From assembly GCF_000739815.1 (NCBI RefSeq), contig NZ_BBJJ01000005.1:124001-188000 (forward strand): a DNA stretch of 64,000 bases. The letters run 5' to 3'. Both the position numbers and the translations under genes were made by a program. How positions within the stretch are numbered: position 1 is the first letter of the stretch; every line of letters starts with the position of its first letter. Source of the DNA: Paraburkholderia mimosarum LMG 23256 = NBRC 106338. GTDB taxonomy: Bacteria; Pseudomonadota; Gammaproteobacteria; Burkholderiales; Burkholderiaceae. Below, piece by piece: positions 54,559 through 62,991 of this stretch. The notes below the pieces were generated by a model. The model searched no databases, had not been told where the DNA came from, and saw only the letters and a list, made by a program, of their open reading frames with translations.

Positions 54559-54566
54559 CCGCATTC

Positions 54567-54590
54567 GAGGCGCCGGCAACCGGCCGCCTC
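54567..54590. terminator. Weak hairpin after the chemoreceptor gene
   Basis: GAGGCGCCGG and CCGGCCGCCTC pair with one bulged base and a CAA loop, 8 bp past the stop codon. No T-run follows. Confidence 0.3.
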
Positions 54591-54657
54591 CGTTGGCGCT
54601 GACAGCGGGGACACGCCATGAAGGCGGGAAAGCGTGCCCCGCCATGGGCCGCATCCC

Positions 54658-55008
54658 TCACGCCGACTTTGCGCCTGCCCATACCGGCCATTCATACAGC
54701 GTTTCCCTGAGGCCCGCGCGCGTCAACTCACGCGCGAGGCCGGACGTATCGAAGTCACTGGCCTTTTTTGCGCCTGCCGCGCAACCGCGCTTTTCGAGCC
54801 GTTCGGCCAGCAGACAGCAAAACGGGTCCAGCGCGGCGGTGCCGTGCGTAACAGCGAACTCTTGAAGCACTTCCTGCACGCCGGCTTCCTGAGTCGCTGC
54901 GGAAAGCATGCTGGCGATATGCGACGCGCCGCGAGCGAGTTCGAGCGCATACACCGATTCGTAATAGTAGAGGCCGCCTTGGCGCGCCTTTCTCAGGTTC
55001 TTTTTCAT
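54658..55008 (-). CDS. Hypothetical protein, probable AraC target
   Basis: The 116-residue protein starts MKKNLRKARQGGLYYYESVY and continues with ALELARGASHIASMLSAATQ, a mixed helix and a Cys-Cys pair (DPFCCLLAERLEKRGC). No family is recognised. The start has a GGGGAAATC ribosome binding site. Two direct TGTCTCA copies lie about 100 bp upstream, and an AraC regulator gene lies immediately upstream in the same direction. The gene is therefore likely controlled by that regulator. Confidence 0.55.
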   Translation of the reverse strand: MKKNLRKARQGGLYYYESVYALELARGASHIASMLSAATQEAGVQEVLQEFAVTHGTAALDPFCCLLAERLEKRGCAAGAKKASDFDTSGLARELTRAGLRETLYEWPVWAGAKSA

Positions 55009-55108
55009 GATTTCCCCGTAAGCCTGGATCCGGCATGCGTTTGCATCTTTGCAGGTGACCTGTTACGGGGCAATGAAATGACGTGCGCGACAACGTAATC
55101 TGTCGCTA

Positions 55109-55136
55109 TGTCTCAAAAAGTTGTTGTTTTGTCTCA
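55109..55136. promoter_or_regulatory. TGTCTCA direct repeat, 21-bp spacing
   Basis: TGTCTCA occurs at 55109-55115 and 55130-55136, start-to-start 21 bp, two helical turns. This is the classical spacing of AraC-type half-sites, and the site is between the AraC gene and its downstream neighbour. Confidence 0.5.
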
Positions 55137-55167
55137 CACGTCGATTGCAGGAACCCCGTTACTTGCG

Positions 55168-56193
55168 CTAACGCATCAACGCCATCCAGTAGCGCCAGTC
55201 GTCGCTGGCGGTCTCGCCGCCCTGCGCGGCGCCGTTCATCGCCAGCATGCGCACGGCGCGCGGCGAAAGGCCGATCGAGCGGCGGAACGCGCGTGCGAAG
55301 TTCGCGGCGTCGGCGAAACCATAGGTGGCCGCGATGTCGGCAATCGACAGGTTCCGGCGCGCCGGGTCTGCGAGCATTTCTCGGCAGCGCCGCAGGCGCC
55401 GCTCGCGCACGTAGGTCGCGAAACCGCCCTCCTGCTCGAAGAGCCGGTAGAGCGTGGCGCGCGAGATGTCGAACGCACGCGCGACCTGCTCCACGCTCAA
55501 TTGCGGGTCGCTCAGGCGCTTCTCCACATAACGGCAAATCGACACGAATGCACACTGCTGAACCGCAGGCACGTGCTCGGGGCTCACGCTCGCGTTCAGC
55601 ACGGAGGCGGCAAGCTGAAGCGTGGCGGGCATGACCGCCTGGGCGTTCGCGAGCGTCATCTGCGGGGCGTGGCGATACAGCGCGCCCAAATGCTCGCGCA
55701 GCAGTGCGACCGTGGGATCGTTGCCGCGAATGACGCGCATGCTCTGCTGGTCGGGCGCTTTCAGCAGCGGCGCGAGCAAACGCCGCGGCACCGCCAGGTT
55801 CAGAAATTCGCTGCGCGTGGTTTGGGTCGCCAGCGGCTGGGCGGCATCCACGATAAACATGTCGCCCGGCTGCGTGCACGATTCAGAACCGCCGTCGCGC
55901 ACGCGGCAATGGCCGCTTAGGTAGAACTGCAAAACGTATTGATCGTGGCCGTCGCGTCCGATCTTCGCATTCGAGCGATCGTAACGCTGCGCGCCCGTCT
56001 GAATCGAACCCAGCACCACGTCGCCGACCAGGTAGCCGCTCACGCTGGTCTCGAAGCCGGCGTCGCGCGAGTCGGCGGTCTGCGTATCGAAAATGACGCT
56101 CACCGCGTCGCGCCACGCAGAAAATTGCTGGTCTGGCGGCAAGACACGGGTATCGAATTCGGAATGCGGCAGAGAGTTCTGCGTGTCGCTCAT
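55168..56193 (-). CDS. AraC-family transcriptional regulator
   Basis: A 341-residue regulator of the AraC-binding-like (AraC_binding_2) class. The N-terminal cupin-like domain includes YVLQFYLSGHCRV and DMFIVDAAQPL. The C-terminal AraC domain has helix-turn-helix motifs (LSVEQVARAFDISRATLYRL and NLSIADIAATYGFADAANFA). The ATG at 56193 follows CCGGAGTGGCCC. It is upstream of the hypothetical gene at 54658, with a direct repeat between them. Ligand unknown. Confidence 0.9.
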   Translation of the reverse strand: MSDTQNSLPHSEFDTRVLPPDQQFSAWRDAVSVIFDTQTADSRDAGFETSVSGYLVGDVVLGSIQTGAQRYDRSNAKIGRDGHDQYVLQFYLSGHCRVRDGGSESCTQPGDMFIVDAAQPLATQTTRSEFLNLAVPRRLLAPLLKAPDQQSMRVIRGNDPTVALLREHLGALYRHAPQMTLANAQAVMPATLQLAASVLNASVSPEHVPAVQQCAFVSICRYVEKRLSDPQLSVEQVARAFDISRATLYRLFEQEGGFATYVRERRLRRCREMLADPARRNLSIADIAATYGFADAANFARAFRRSIGLSPRAVRMLAMNGAAQGGETASDDWRYWMALMR

Positions 56194-56338
56194 GGGCCAC
56201 TCCGGTGACGGAAATCCTCGACTCGACAACTACGATATCGGTTGCGTGCGGAAATTCTTTAGGGCGGGCTGCGGCGGAATTTCGCTGGGGCACGCGTTTT
56301 GTCCGCAGGCGGCAATGCACGCCGTTCACGACGCGCGT

Positions 56339-57094
56339 TCATGCACGCACTACCGTCACACCCGCCGCCTCGATCGGCTCGGTCAGCTTCGCGTCCGTCG
56401 AGCGCTCGACCACCACGGTCTGCGCCATGCCGATGGGACCGATGCAGTACGGCGACGCCGCGTTGAGCTTGGCGGCCGAGGCCAGCACGACCGTTTCCGC
56501 GGCACGCGCCGCGAGCGCACGTTTCACATAGGATTCCTCGAAGTCGCCGGTGCTGAGCCCTGCTTGTGCATGCACGCCGGTCACGCCCATGAAGTAAAGG
56601 TCCGCGTGGATATGCGCGATCGCCTCCACGGCCGCCGCGCCGACCGTGACCACCGAATGCTTGTACAGCTTGCCGCCGATCAGCACGACCTCGATGGCCG
56701 GATGTTCGGCCAGCGCGACCGCGATGCCGGGGCTATGCGTCACGATGGTCGCCTGCAAATCGGCGGGCAGGCACTCGACCAGAAGCGCAGAAGTCGTCCC
56801 GCCGTCGACGATCACCACTTGCCCCGGCGCGATCATGTCCGCCGCCTTTTGCGCGATGCGCCGCTTGGCAGCCACCTCCATCCCGCGGCGCTGGGCAATG
56901 GGCGCCACCGCCGGCGAAGCCGGCAGCGCGCCGCCATGCACGCGCTGAAGCAGGCCTTCCGCAGCGAGTTCCCGCAAATCGCGCCGCACCGTGTCTTCCG
57001 AAACGCCGAACGTTGCGCTGAGTTCGCCGGCTAGCACCTGGCCGTCGCGCTTGAGCGCGTCGAGGATGGCTTTCTTTCTCTGGTCTGTGAGCAT
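56339..57094 (-). CDS. DeoR/GlpR-family transcriptional repressor
   Basis: A 251-residue regulator. The N-terminal helix-turn-helix is SATFGVSEDTVRRDLRELA, as in DeoR/GlpR proteins. The C-terminal sugar-phosphate-binding (ISOCOT-like) domain contains VVIVDGGTTSALLVECLP and MGVTGVHAQAGLST. The ATG at 57094 starts MLTDQRKKAILDAL. It is divergent from a NUDIX gene, and three TGCACGA direct repeats lie in the spacer. The likely effector is a sugar phosphate. Confidence 0.9.
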   Translation of the reverse strand: MLTDQRKKAILDALKRDGQVLAGELSATFGVSEDTVRRDLRELAAEGLLQRVHGGALPASPAVAPIAQRRGMEVAAKRRIAQKAADMIAPGQVVIVDGGTTSALLVECLPADLQATIVTHSPGIAVALAEHPAIEVVLIGGKLYKHSVVTVGAAAVEAIAHIHADLYFMGVTGVHAQAGLSTGDFEESYVKRALAARAAETVVLASAAKLNAASPYCIGPIGMAQTVVVERSTDAKLTEPIEAAGVTVVRA

Positions 57095-57113
57095 GGGGCG
57101 TGGCGTGGGTGTC

Positions 57114-57150
57114 TGCACGAATTTTCTTGATTTTGCACGAAAATGCACGA
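57114..57150. promoter_or_regulatory. Three phased TGCACGA operator repeats
   Basis: TGCACGA occurs at 57114-57120, 57134-57140 and 57144-57150. Start-to-start spacings are exactly 20 and 10 bp, so all three face the same side of the helix. The site is in the spacer of the DeoR-type repressor and the NUDIX gene and fits a cooperative operator controlling both. Confidence 0.6.
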
Positions 57151-57184
57151 TACCATGAATACCGGACGTCGAAGGAGGAACGAA

Positions 57185-57772
57185 ATGACTGCGACCCGAG
57201 ACCGCGTGCGAATGATCGAAACCGCCGTGCTGTCCGACGACTGGTATGTACTCAGGAAGGTGACGTTCGACTTCCTGCGCAGCAACGGCACGTGGCAACG
57301 CCAGAGCCGGGAAACCTACGACCGCGGCAACGGCGCGACCATCCTGCTGCACGACCCGAAAAGCGGCAACGTCGTGCTCACGCGGCAATTTCGCATGCCG
57401 ACGTTCGTCAACGGACACGACGGCATGATGATCGAGACGCCGGGCGGCCTGCTCGACGACGCCGCGCCCGACGAGCGCATTCGCGCGGAAGTCGAGGAAG
57501 AGACCGGCTATCGCGTGCGCAAGTTGCGCAAGGTGTTCGAGGCGTATATGAGCCCGGGCTCCGTGACGGAAAAGCTGTACTTCTACCTGGGCGAATACGA
57601 TCCCGCCGAGCGGCCCGGCGCGGGCGGCGGCGTGGAGGAAGAAGGCGAGGATCTGGAAGTGGTGGAAGTGCCGCTCGACGAAGCGCTGAGCATGATCGAG
57701 CGCGGCGAGATCGTGGACGGCAAGACGATCATGCTACTCCAGCATGCGGCGCTTTCCGGCTTCGCGCGGTAA
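57185..57772 (+). CDS. NUDIX hydrolase, NudK/ADP-ribose pyrophosphatase-like
   Basis: A 195-residue NUDIX protein. The box at residues 87-109 has the Gly and the EE-x-G-Y end intact, but the first Glu (A93) and the Arg (A101) are replaced by Ala, so activity is not certain. VTFDFLRSNGTWQRQSRETY and the GDP-mannose pyrophosphatase-like N-terminus are close to NudK. NudK-type enzymes split nucleotide sugars. The ATG at 57185 follows GGAGGAACGAA. A YciI-like gene follows 45 bp downstream in the same operon. Confidence 0.85.
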   Translation: MTATRDRVRMIETAVLSDDWYVLRKVTFDFLRSNGTWQRQSRETYDRGNGATILLHDPKSGNVVLTRQFRMPTFVNGHDGMMIETPGGLLDDAAPDERIRAEVEEETGYRVRKLRKVFEAYMSPGSVTEKLYFYLGEYDPAERPGAGGGVEEEGEDLEVVEVPLDEALSMIERGEIVDGKTIMLLQHAALSGFAR

Positions 57773-57817
57773 CATGGAGCCCTTTGCCCGGTTTGACTTC
57801 CTCACCTCGAAACGCTC

Positions 57818-58114
57818 ATGTACATCGTCTCGCTGACCTATACGGCTACGCTCGAACGCATCGACGACGCCCTGCCCGCTCATCGCGCGTATCTCGACGC
57901 GCAGTTCGAAGCCGGCAACTTCATCGCCGCCGGCCCGAAAATGCCGCGTGACGGCGGCATCATCATCGCCTCGCACATGCCGCGCGAGCGGCTCGACGCG
58001 CTGCTCGCCGCCGATCCCTTCGCGCAGCAAGGGCTCGCCACCTATGCGGTTACGGAATTCAAGGCGACGCGGCTCGCGCCCGGCCTCAATCTGCCTCGCG
58101 CCGAAACGCCATAA
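57818..58114 (+). CDS. YciI-like protein
   Basis: The 98-residue protein is a ferredoxin-like YciI domain, starting MYIVSLTYTATLERIDDALP and ending with FAQQGLATYAVTEFKATRLA. The catalytic-looking His and Asp of the family are at H22 and D27 (ALPAHRAYLD). It follows the NUDIX gene and may be co-regulated by the DeoR-type repressor. Reaction not known. It converges with the FRG-domain gene. Confidence 0.88.
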   Translation: MYIVSLTYTATLERIDDALPAHRAYLDAQFEAGNFIAAGPKMPRDGGIIIASHMPRERLDALLAADPFAQQGLATYAVTEFKATRLAPGLNLPRAETP

Positions 58115-58123
58115 AACGCCGAT

Positions 58124-58150
58124 GCGGGCTGCTCAGTTCGATGAGCCCGC
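58124..58150 (-). terminator. Hairpin at the end of the FRG-domain gene
   Basis: GCGGGCT and AGCCCGC form a 7-bp stem that overlaps the FRG stop codon; on the minus strand a TTTTAT run follows about 8 bases later. It may also stop the YciI transcript. Confidence 0.45.
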
Positions 58151-58936
58151 AACCGGCGCCATCATGCCCGACCACACGATTTCCAGTTCCACGGCGATGG
58201 ATCGCGCAAGCCCGTCGAGCCCAGGAAACAGCGACGCATTCGTGATGTTCATGCGATAGAGCCACTTCATCGCATCCATGCGGATGCGCGCGGGCAGCAC
58301 GATTTTGTGCAGCAGTTCCTCGTGGCTCTCGTAGCCTTCGAGAATCGCCTGCAGAGGCTTGTCGATCACGCCCGGCACGACGAAGGTGCCCGATTGCGCG
58401 ACGAGACGGTCGTCCATCTCCGTAGGCTCACCCGACCAGAGAATTTCGTTCGTGTTGCTAAAGAAGTAGCGTTCGAAGTTGTCGTGCACACGCGGGTCGA
58501 TCACGTCGCGCGTGAGCGTGGGATTGTGCTTCGGCAGCGCGCGATTGTTCCAGAGCGCGGGCGTGTTCAGTGCGTAGACGGCGGCGTCGCCGGTTGCGCG
58601 CTCCAGCGCGAAAAAGGCCGCGACGAACGGGCTCTTGGTGAAATCGAGCAGCCGCGTGGGGGCGCCATGGTGCTGCATGAGCGCGAGACAGCGCACGTCG
58701 TCCTTGAGCAGTTCCGGATGCGCGAGAAAGTTGTGCGCCTTGCGGCGAAATACGCGAATGGCGCGCTCCTCGCGCTGCCGCCACTGCAGCCGGTCGCCCA
58801 CGTAGTCGCGCATATAGCGCGTGAGCGAGCTTTCGAGGTGCCACTGCGCGTTCAGCTGGCCGCGAAAGGCCCAGCCGTCCAGCTGCGTCGTCAGCGCCAT
58901 GAACTGCTGCCAGTCTGTGAGTACCGTGGTCTGCAT
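58133..58936 (-). CDS. FRG domain protein
   Basis: The 267-residue protein has the FRG motif WAFRGQLNAQWHLESSLTR near the N-terminus and the HHGAPTRLLDFTKSPFVAAFFA segment with FRG-domain residues. No other domain is seen. FRG proteins occur singly or fused in phage defence and stress loci, and their biochemical activity is not established. This one is alone with no toxin or nuclease neighbour, so a defence role is speculation. It converges with the YciI gene. A 154-bp gap separates it from the next gene. Confidence 0.85.
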   Translation of the reverse strand: MQTTVLTDWQQFMALTTQLDGWAFRGQLNAQWHLESSLTRYMRDYVGDRLQWRQREERAIRVFRRKAHNFLAHPELLKDDVRCLALMQHHGAPTRLLDFTKSPFVAAFFALERATGDAAVYALNTPALWNNRALPKHNPTLTRDVIDPRVHDNFERYFFSNTNEILWSGEPTEMDDRLVAQSGTFVVPGVIDKPLQAILEGYESHEELLHKIVLPARIRMDAMKWLYRMNITNASLFPGLDGLARSIAVELEIVWSGMMAPVAGSSN

Positions 58937-59090
58937 CGTCGTTGCGTTTGAGTTGACGTGGGCGTTTGCGGTTGGCGCCCGCTTCGCGCGAGGCTCCCGG
59001 TGTAGGGGGCCGCACCAGGCGCGCGCCCAAACACGCTAGCACATCGACGATGACAACATCACGAAGGCTTTCAGCGGCCTTGCTGCCAAC

Positions 59091-59594
59091 TCACGCGAGC
59101 GCGCGCAGCATTGCGATCTGCTCGCGCCAGCGCGCCAGCACGCGCTCGGGCTCGTAGAGCCGGAACGTCACGCCGCTCAGCACTTCGGCATACTTCGCGC
59201 GATGCTCGGTGACGGATTCGATTTCCACGCGAAACACGCTCAGTTCGGGCGCCGTCTGCGGCTGCGACACCGCATGCGCCCGCGCGCGGATTTCCAGCAG
59301 CGCGCCGTCATGCGCGAGCGAGAGCGTGAGGCGGCCGTCGCGCGCGAGGTTGCGGGTGGTGTTCGACTGCGGCCAGACCGCGATGAGCAGCGTAGCGGCG
59401 TTCACGGCCAGGATTTCGCCCGCGCTCAGTTGCGCGGCGTGCGGCCAGCCGTCCTCGCTCACGGTCGAAAGACGGACCGCAGCGGTCGTGCGCGCTTCGA
59501 GGTGGTCGCCGTCGAATTCGCGCACGATCGCCGCGGGCAGTTGCGCGGCCGAAGCGGAGTGCCCAGGCGCGGGGGCAGATTCATTCTGTTGCAT
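59091..59594 (-). CDS. Pyridoxamine 5'-phosphate oxidase-fold protein
   Basis: The 167-residue protein has a PNPOx-like split-barrel. It includes STVSEDGWPHAAQLSAGEIL, the strand WPQSNTTRNLARDGRLTLSL, and a C-terminal LYEPERVLARW stretch. Such proteins bind FMN or F420, or are heme-binding. A true PdxH is longer, with other residues, so this is not the vitamin B6 enzyme. The N-terminal 25 residues are unstructured. It is on the same strand as the ABC transporter genes but separated by 84 bp and is probably not in the operon. Confidence 0.8.
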   Translation of the reverse strand: MQQNESAPAPGHSASAAQLPAAIVREFDGDHLEARTTAAVRLSTVSEDGWPHAAQLSAGEILAVNAATLLIAVWPQSNTTRNLARDGRLTLSLAHDGALLEIRARAHAVSQPQTAPELSVFRVEIESVTEHRAKYAEVLSGVTFRLYEPERVLARWREQIAMLRALA

Positions 59595-59678
59595 GGGGCG
59601 TTCCTTGCGTGCGTCGTTACCGGCTCAGATTGGACCGTAGCGCCGCGCCGAAGTCAAACCGCCCCGCCCGTCGCTCGC

Positions 59679-60530
59679 TCAGCCCTTGGTCGCGCCGAAC
59701 GTGAGGCCCGCCACAAAGTGCTTCTGCATCGCGAAGAACATCATCACCGAAGGCAGGGCGGCCAGGACCGAACCCGCGGAGACGAGGTTCCATGCCGTCG
59801 TCCACTGCCCCTTGAGCGCGGCCACGCCCACGGTGATCGGTGCGGCGTCGTCGCCCTGGGTCAGGCACAGCGCCCAGAAGTAATCGTTCCACACGAACGT
59901 GAACACGAGAATGGCGAGCGCGGCAAGTGCGGGTCGAATGAGCGGCAGCACGATGCGCACGAACACGGTCCACTCGTTCGCGCCCTCGATGCGCGCGGCT
60001 TCGACGAGTTCGTACGGCAACTGCTTGATGAAGTTGCGCAGGAACAGCGCGCAAAAACCGGTCTGAAACGAAAGATGAAAGAGGATCAGCCCGCCCACGG
60101 TGTTGTAGAGCCCGAGCCTGAGTGTGAGATCGCGCACCGGAATCATCAGCACCTGGATCGGCACGAAGTTGCCTGCGACGAAAGTCGCGAACAGCGCCGC
60201 ATTGCCCGGAAAGCGGTAGATCGCGAGCGCGTAGCCCGCCAGCGCCGCCAGCGCGATGGCCCCGGCCACGGCGGGCAGCGTGATCTGCACGCTGTTCCAG
60301 AAATAATGGAGCATGGGCGAAGTCGTGAGCGCGTCGCGATAGTTTTCGACCATCGCGAAGTGCCTCGGCCAGCCCCAGTAGTTGCCTTCGCTGAGCTCTT
60401 CGGTGGAGCGCACCGAGGTCACCAGCACGGCAATGAGCGGCAGCAGCCAGATCACCAGCGCCACCGGCAGCGAGAGCTTGTACAGGCGGCGCGGCGCGGG
60501 CTTCCATTTGTCGATCGGAATCGGGAACAT
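59679..60530 (-). CDS. Sugar ABC transporter permease, MalG type
   Basis: The 283-residue inner-membrane permease has six helices and the MalG-type EAA loop (ELVEAARIEGANEWTVFVRI, ahead of a PLIRPALAAL helix). It starts MFPIPIDKWKPAP and ends with the AGLTFGATKG tail of the MalG/GanQ group. It works with the MalF-type permease gene, 21 bp upstream, and the binding protein. The ATP-binding subunit is not in the window. It is the last gene of the operon. Confidence 0.92.
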   Translation of the reverse strand: MFPIPIDKWKPAPRRLYKLSLPVALVIWLLPLIAVLVTSVRSTEELSEGNYWGWPRHFAMVENYRDALTTSPMLHYFWNSVQITLPAVAGAIALAALAGYALAIYRFPGNAALFATFVAGNFVPIQVLMIPVRDLTLRLGLYNTVGGLILFHLSFQTGFCALFLRNFIKQLPYELVEAARIEGANEWTVFVRIVLPLIRPALAALAILVFTFVWNDYFWALCLTQGDDAAPITVGVAALKGQWTTAWNLVSAGSVLAALPSVMMFFAMQKHFVAGLTFGATKG

Positions 60531-60551
60531 AGGCGGCTCCTCGTAGCGGGT

Positions 60552-61526
60552 TCAGTGCTCGCTGCGCAACAGGCGGCGCAGGTGATAGACGATATAGAGC
60601 AGCATGATCGCGAACAGCACGACGGCAATCGCGGCGGAATAGCCGAGCCGGTAATACTTGATCGCCTGGTCGTACATGTAGTACGCGAGCACCGTGGAGC
60701 TTTCGAACGGGCCGCCGCCCGTCATCACGGAGATGAGGTCGAAGCTGCGCAGCGCGCCGATCACCGTGACCACCACGGCCATGAACGTCACGGGGCGCAG
60801 TTGTGGCAGGATCACGTGCCACAGCATGGTCCAGCCCTTCGCGCCTTCCATGCGCGCGGCTTCGATCTGCTCGCTGTTGAGCGTGGTCAGGCCCGTGAGA
60901 TAGAGGATCATGCAGTACGCGGTTTGCGGCCACAGCGCCGCGAAGATGATGCCGGGCGTGGCATAGCGCGCGTCGCCAAGCACGGGGATGCCGTGCCCCA
61001 CGATGATCGCGAGCAGGCCGAACGTGGGGTCGTAGAACCACGAATAGATGAGGCCGACCACCACGCCGGAAAGCACGAACGGCGCGAAAAACAGCGACTT
61101 CACGATGCGGATGCCGCCCACGGCCTGGTTCAGGTACAGCGCGATCGCAAGACCCATTGGCGGCGCGAGCAGGAACAGCACGAGCCAGATCACGTTGTTC
61201 TTGAGCGCCGTGTAGAACGTGGGCGACTGGAACAGCTCGATATAGTTCGCAAGGCCGATGAAGCTCGCTTCGCTCATGCCGTCCCAGTTGTAGAGCGAGA
61301 GGCGCAGCGTGGAGAGGATCGGCCAGATCACGTAGACCGCGAACATGATGCATGCGGGCGCGAGAAAAAGACACGCGGCGCGGCGCTGGCGGCGCGCCGT
61401 GGGCGAGACCCGGCGGCGCGGTTGTATGCCACGTCCGCTTGCGCGCGGTACGGCGCCGCTCGCTTCGCCCGGCGGCGCGGCGCCGTCCACGCGCTGCGCA
61501 ACGGAGTGAGTCACTGCCTGTCTCAC
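60552..61526 (-). CDS. Sugar ABC transporter permease, MalF type
   Basis: A 324-residue permease with a 45-residue basic, disordered N-terminal extension and six helices. EAARMEGAKGWTMLWHVILP is the EAA loop that contacts the ATPase. LFLAPACIMFAVYVIWPIL is the first helix. The ATG at 61526 is used; a shorter start is possible because the leader lacks conservation. It follows the binding protein gene by 119 bp and precedes the MalG-type gene. Confidence 0.9.
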   Translation of the reverse strand: MRQAVTHSVAQRVDGAAPPGEASGAVPRASGRGIQPRRRVSPTARRQRRAACLFLAPACIMFAVYVIWPILSTLRLSLYNWDGMSEASFIGLANYIELFQSPTFYTALKNNVIWLVLFLLAPPMGLAIALYLNQAVGGIRIVKSLFFAPFVLSGVVVGLIYSWFYDPTFGLLAIIVGHGIPVLGDARYATPGIIFAALWPQTAYCMILYLTGLTTLNSEQIEAARMEGAKGWTMLWHVILPQLRPVTFMAVVVTVIGALRSFDLISVMTGGGPFESSTVLAYYMYDQAIKYYRLGYSAAIAVVLFAIMLLYIVYHLRRLLRSEH

Positions 61527-61645
61527 GGCAAAACCTCCTGTCGATCCAGAGTTGGCGCTTCAGCGCTTACTCTGGTCCCATGCAAAGCTTGTCGACTCCA
61601 CAGCAGGCGGCGCAAGTACGCACCGCCCGCATCCCTTCGAACTGC

Positions 61646-62908
61646 TTACTTCTTGTAGATGCGCTGACGCGTCTGCTCGAGCTGCGCGAGAATCGCGTCG
61701 AGCCTGGTCGGATCGGCCACGAACTGCTGCATGCCCTTCATGCCTTCGTCGGCCATCTCCTTCGTCATGTCGCGATCATAGAACTGCGCGATGCCGCCCT
61801 TCGTATTCGAAAGAATCTGGAAACCGATCTTCGAAATCGGATCTTCGGGCTCCGGCGACTTGCTGTTGGCCGAAAGCGAACCGAGTCCCTTCGCGAGTTG
61901 CGAGCCGATCTCCGGCGTTTGCGTAAACGCCAGGAACACATGCGCATCGGCCTTGTTCTTCGCCTTCCCCGGAATATGCAGCGATTCGACCGGGCCATCT
62001 TCGGCGGTCGGCACGTTCGGATCGATGATCGGGAACTGGAAGTAGCCCATTTGCTGCTTGACCGTCGGGCTGAAACCGCCCGTGATGAAGGTGCCCATCA
62101 GCATCATCGCGGCCTTGCCCTGGAACAGGAAGGGCTGGGCAGCATCGAGATCGTAGGACAGCGAATTGGGAATGAAGTCGCCGTCGTCGAGCAGTTGCTT
62201 CCACGTGACGTACACCTTCTTCACGCGCGGATCGGTGTAGGGCACTTCGCCCGCCATGAGCTTCTGGTGGAACGCGTTGCCGTTCAGGCGCAAGTCGAGA
62301 TAGTCGAACCACCCGGCGAGCGTCCATGCGTCGCGCCCCGCGACCGCGATCGGCGTGATGCCCGCGGCCTTGAGCTTCTTGGCAGCGTCGAGGAATTCAT
62401 TCCACGTCTTGGGCTCGCTCTTGATGCCCGCCTTGTCGAACAGATCCTTGCGATAGAACATGCCCCACGAGTAGTAGACCGTAGGCGCGGCGTACTGCTT
62501 GCCCTGGAACGACGAGGCCTCCTTCGTCGAGGCATACATGCTGTCCCAGTTGTTCTTCTTCCAGTCGTCCGAAAGGTCTTCGAACAGGCCGCGCTTGGCG
62601 TAGTAGGCCATGCGCTCGCCGTCGTGCCAGTTCACGATGTCGGGCGGCGCGGTCGTGAGCCAGTTCGGCAGCTGCACCTTGTACGCTTCTTCATCGACGA
62701 ACGACACCTTCACGTCGGTGCCCGGGTGCGCTTTCTTGAACTCGTCGACGACCTGTTCCCAAACGGCGCGCTGGCTCGCGCCCTTGTAGGCGATGTTCAT
62801 GGTGAGCGTGCCGGCCTGCGCGGCACCCGCGAATGTGCCTGCAAGCGCGCCCGCCGCCAGCATTGCGGCAACGAGCAGGGTCCGTGGTCTGAAGGTCTTG
62901 CCGATCAT
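61646..62908 (-). CDS. Sugar ABC transporter substrate-binding protein
   Basis: A 420-residue periplasmic binding protein. The signal peptide is MIGKTFRPRTLLVAAMLAAG with a GAAQAG cleavage region. The mature chain has the family 1 pattern: EQVVDEFKKAHPGTDVKVSF and LPNWLTTAPPDIVNWHDGERM near the start, and hinge segments up to the C-terminal EQTRQRIYKK. The ATG at 62908 has an AAGGAGACACGC ribosome binding site. It is 83 bp downstream of the GH42 gene, so galactosides are a likely substrate. Confidence 0.92.
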   Translation of the reverse strand: MIGKTFRPRTLLVAAMLAAGALAGTFAGAAQAGTLTMNIAYKGASQRAVWEQVVDEFKKAHPGTDVKVSFVDEEAYKVQLPNWLTTAPPDIVNWHDGERMAYYAKRGLFEDLSDDWKKNNWDSMYASTKEASSFQGKQYAAPTVYYSWGMFYRKDLFDKAGIKSEPKTWNEFLDAAKKLKAAGITPIAVAGRDAWTLAGWFDYLDLRLNGNAFHQKLMAGEVPYTDPRVKKVYVTWKQLLDDGDFIPNSLSYDLDAAQPFLFQGKAAMMLMGTFITGGFSPTVKQQMGYFQFPIIDPNVPTAEDGPVESLHIPGKAKNKADAHVFLAFTQTPEIGSQLAKGLGSLSANSKSPEPEDPISKIGFQILSNTKGGIAQFYDRDMTKEMADEGMKGMQQFVADPTRLDAILAQLEQTRQRIYKK

Positions 62909-62991
62909 GCGTGTCTCCTTGGTTATACGTCGTTGTCGGTGCTGCATCCGGAAGCAACTGGCGATGCGTTCATCGCCGGGTCATCGCGCGT

